A stretch of DNA of 6,958 nucleotides from an uncultured Acetobacter sp. (GTDB taxonomy: Bacteria; Pseudomonadota; Alphaproteobacteria; Acetobacterales; Acetobacteraceae): assembly GCA_937900755.1 (NCBI GenBank), contig CALCDN010000274.1, forward strand, positions 1 through 6,958, read 5' to 3'. The first letter of the stretch is position 1. The number at the start of each line of letters is the position of its first letter. Below are positions 6,395-6,958 of this stretch, piece by piece. A program made the translations under genes and the position numbers. The notes below the pieces were generated by a model. That model ran no database searches. It was not told the DNA's origin and saw only the letters and a list, made by a program, of their open reading frames with translations.

Positions 6395-6607
6395 ATGAGC
6401 CAGACGACAGCAAGCTTTATGGTTGAAGGGATGACGTGTGACGGTTGCGTTTCTTCCGTAAAACGTGCGCTGGCCGCAATTGACGGCGTGGAAGGTACGG
6501 ACGTTAATCTGGCCAATGGAGAGGTCAAGGTGACGTATGACCCCGCGCGCGTTGGCGTGTCCTCCTTGCGCGACGCCATGCGCGGTGCTGGCTACGAAGT
6601 GAGCTGA
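6395..6607 (+). CDS. CopZ-like heavy-metal-associated (HMA) domain protein
   Basis: A 70-aa single HMA domain, the size of CopZ/Atx1 copper chaperones, which carry Cu(I) in the cytoplasm to P-type ATPases or regulators. The metal-binding motif GMTCDGC is at 12-18, with ligands Cys15 and Cys18. The beta-alpha-beta-beta-alpha-beta pattern is recognisable: strand 6-11, helix from Val19, VNLANGEVKVTYDP (37-50), then a helix and the final GAGYEV (64-69) with Tyr67. ATG 6395 is chosen because it gives the standard domain start; AGGA at 6381-6384 is ten bases upstream, rather far. An in-frame ATG at 6332 would add 21 residues with no family support. No P-type ATPase, CueR-like gene or clear metal operator is seen in the window. 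Copper is the likely metal, but mercury or another soft metal cannot be excluded. Confidence 0.88.
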   Translation: MSQTTASFMVEGMTCDGCVSSVKRALAAIDGVEGTDVNLANGEVKVTYDPARVGVSSLRDAMRGAGYEVS

Positions 6608-6696
6608 GCGGGTCTGGGCCGTGTCATGCAGCCAGCGGAACGGGGGCGTGACCTGCGCTCTCTGGTGGTGGGCTGTGCGGCATGGCAGCATGGATA

Positions 6697-6713
6697 CACC
6701 GGGGCGACCGGTG
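6697..6713 (+). other. Small hairpin between metallochaperone and lipoprotein genes
   Basis: CACCGG (6697-6702) and CCGGTG (6708-6713) form a 6-bp stem with a 5-base loop, followed by GCAAAAAG rather than a T tract. It lies in the 149-base gap between the two genes and may be a weak terminator or a chance structure. Nothing else clear is seen in this gap. Confidence 0.25.
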
Positions 6714-6756
6714 GCAAAAAGCCGCTTGATGGGCAAACACAAAGGTAAGCTGGTCC

Positions 6757-6958
6757 GTGACGCAGAAAACAAATAGATTTGCTCTGGGGGTAATGGCGGC
6801 GGGTGGCCTGCTGCTGGGGGGGTGTTCGTCCGAGATCGGGAGGCTGCCCACGGATACGGATGTGTCCTGCCTGCGCAAGCAGATGGCGGAGCCAATGTTC
6901 CTCAGCTTCCCGCTGGCGGCCAATACATGCCAGCGCATGACCAATAACGGTTTTGTCC
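6757..6958 (+). CDS. Putative lipoprotein, 3' truncated
   Basis: An open frame from GTG 6757 to the right edge (67 codons) encodes an apparent bacterial lipoprotein. The n-region carries Lys4 and Arg7, then a hydrophobic core (8-20: Phe-Ala-Leu-Gly-Val-Met through Leu-Leu-Leu), then the lipobox Leu20-Gly21-Gly22-Cys23, so Cys23 would be lipidated and the rest exported. The mature part begins Ser-Ser-Glu-Ile-Gly-Arg-Leu-Pro and contains two further cysteines (Cys38 and Cys57) that might pair in the periplasm. I do not recognise a family. No ATG lies in frame between the upstream stop at 6727 and this GTG. The internal ATG 6793 would remove the positively charged n-region, so GTG is preferred. 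AAGG at 6742-6745 is 11 bases upstream, a loosely spaced ribosome site. It could be co-transcribed with the metallochaperone gene. Confidence 0.65.
   Translation, partial: MTQKTNRFALGVMAAGGLLLGGCSSEIGRLPTDTDVSCLRKQMAEPMFLSFPLAANTCQRMTNNGFV

Noticed and set aside
6384..6395. Three-codon frame ATG-CAA-ACG-TAA overlapping the metallochaperone start
   Set aside because: It could be a tiny leader peptide, but the nearby AGGA overlaps its ATG, so it has no ribosome site of its own.
6626..6748. 40-codon frame ATG to TAA between the metallochaperone and lipoprotein genes
   Set aside because: It has no ribosome site, mixed codon quality and no recognisable sequence; it is in the frame following the metallochaperone stop and probably arises by chance.

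Overview
The window looks like chromosomal DNA from an acetic acid bacterium (Acetobacteraceae, Komagataeibacter/Gluconacetobacter-like). This is inferred from high GC coding with strong G/C third positions, alphaproteobacterial-looking proteins, and a gene for the hopanoid C-3 methylase HpnR, an enzyme known from methylotrophs and acetic acid bacteria. The genus is a guess; no rRNA or other phylogenetic marker is present.

Layout, left to right: (1) the C-terminal half of an AraJ/YdhP-like MFS exporter (+), cut by the left edge; (2) a small AT-richer orphan gene (+) of unknown function, preceded by interlocking inverted repeats; (3) a 16-bp perfect GC hairpin at a convergent junction; (4) a YheS-type ABC-F ATPase (-), apparently starting at TTG; (5) divergently, ndk (nucleoside diphosphate kinase, +), followed by a terminator-like hairpin; (6) hpnR, a cobalamin-binding-type radical SAM protein (+); (7) convergently, a chorismate-lyase-like protein (-) with an N-terminal extension; (8) divergently, a 70-aa CopZ-like metallochaperone (+); (9) the start of a lipoprotein gene (+), GTG start, running off the right edge.

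The genes look like separate housekeeping or metabolic units rather than one operon: strands alternate and most genes have their own leader. Themes are translation/nucleotide metabolism (ABC-F, ndk), membrane lipid and quinone chemistry (hpnR, chorismate lyase-like) and envelope/metal handling (MFS, CopZ-like, lipoprotein). No mobile element, CRISPR array, tRNA or rRNA was seen. No convincing new multi-gene system is present. The points most worth following are the orphan small gene, the extended chorismate-lyase-like protein, and hpnR standing without other hopanoid genes in view.
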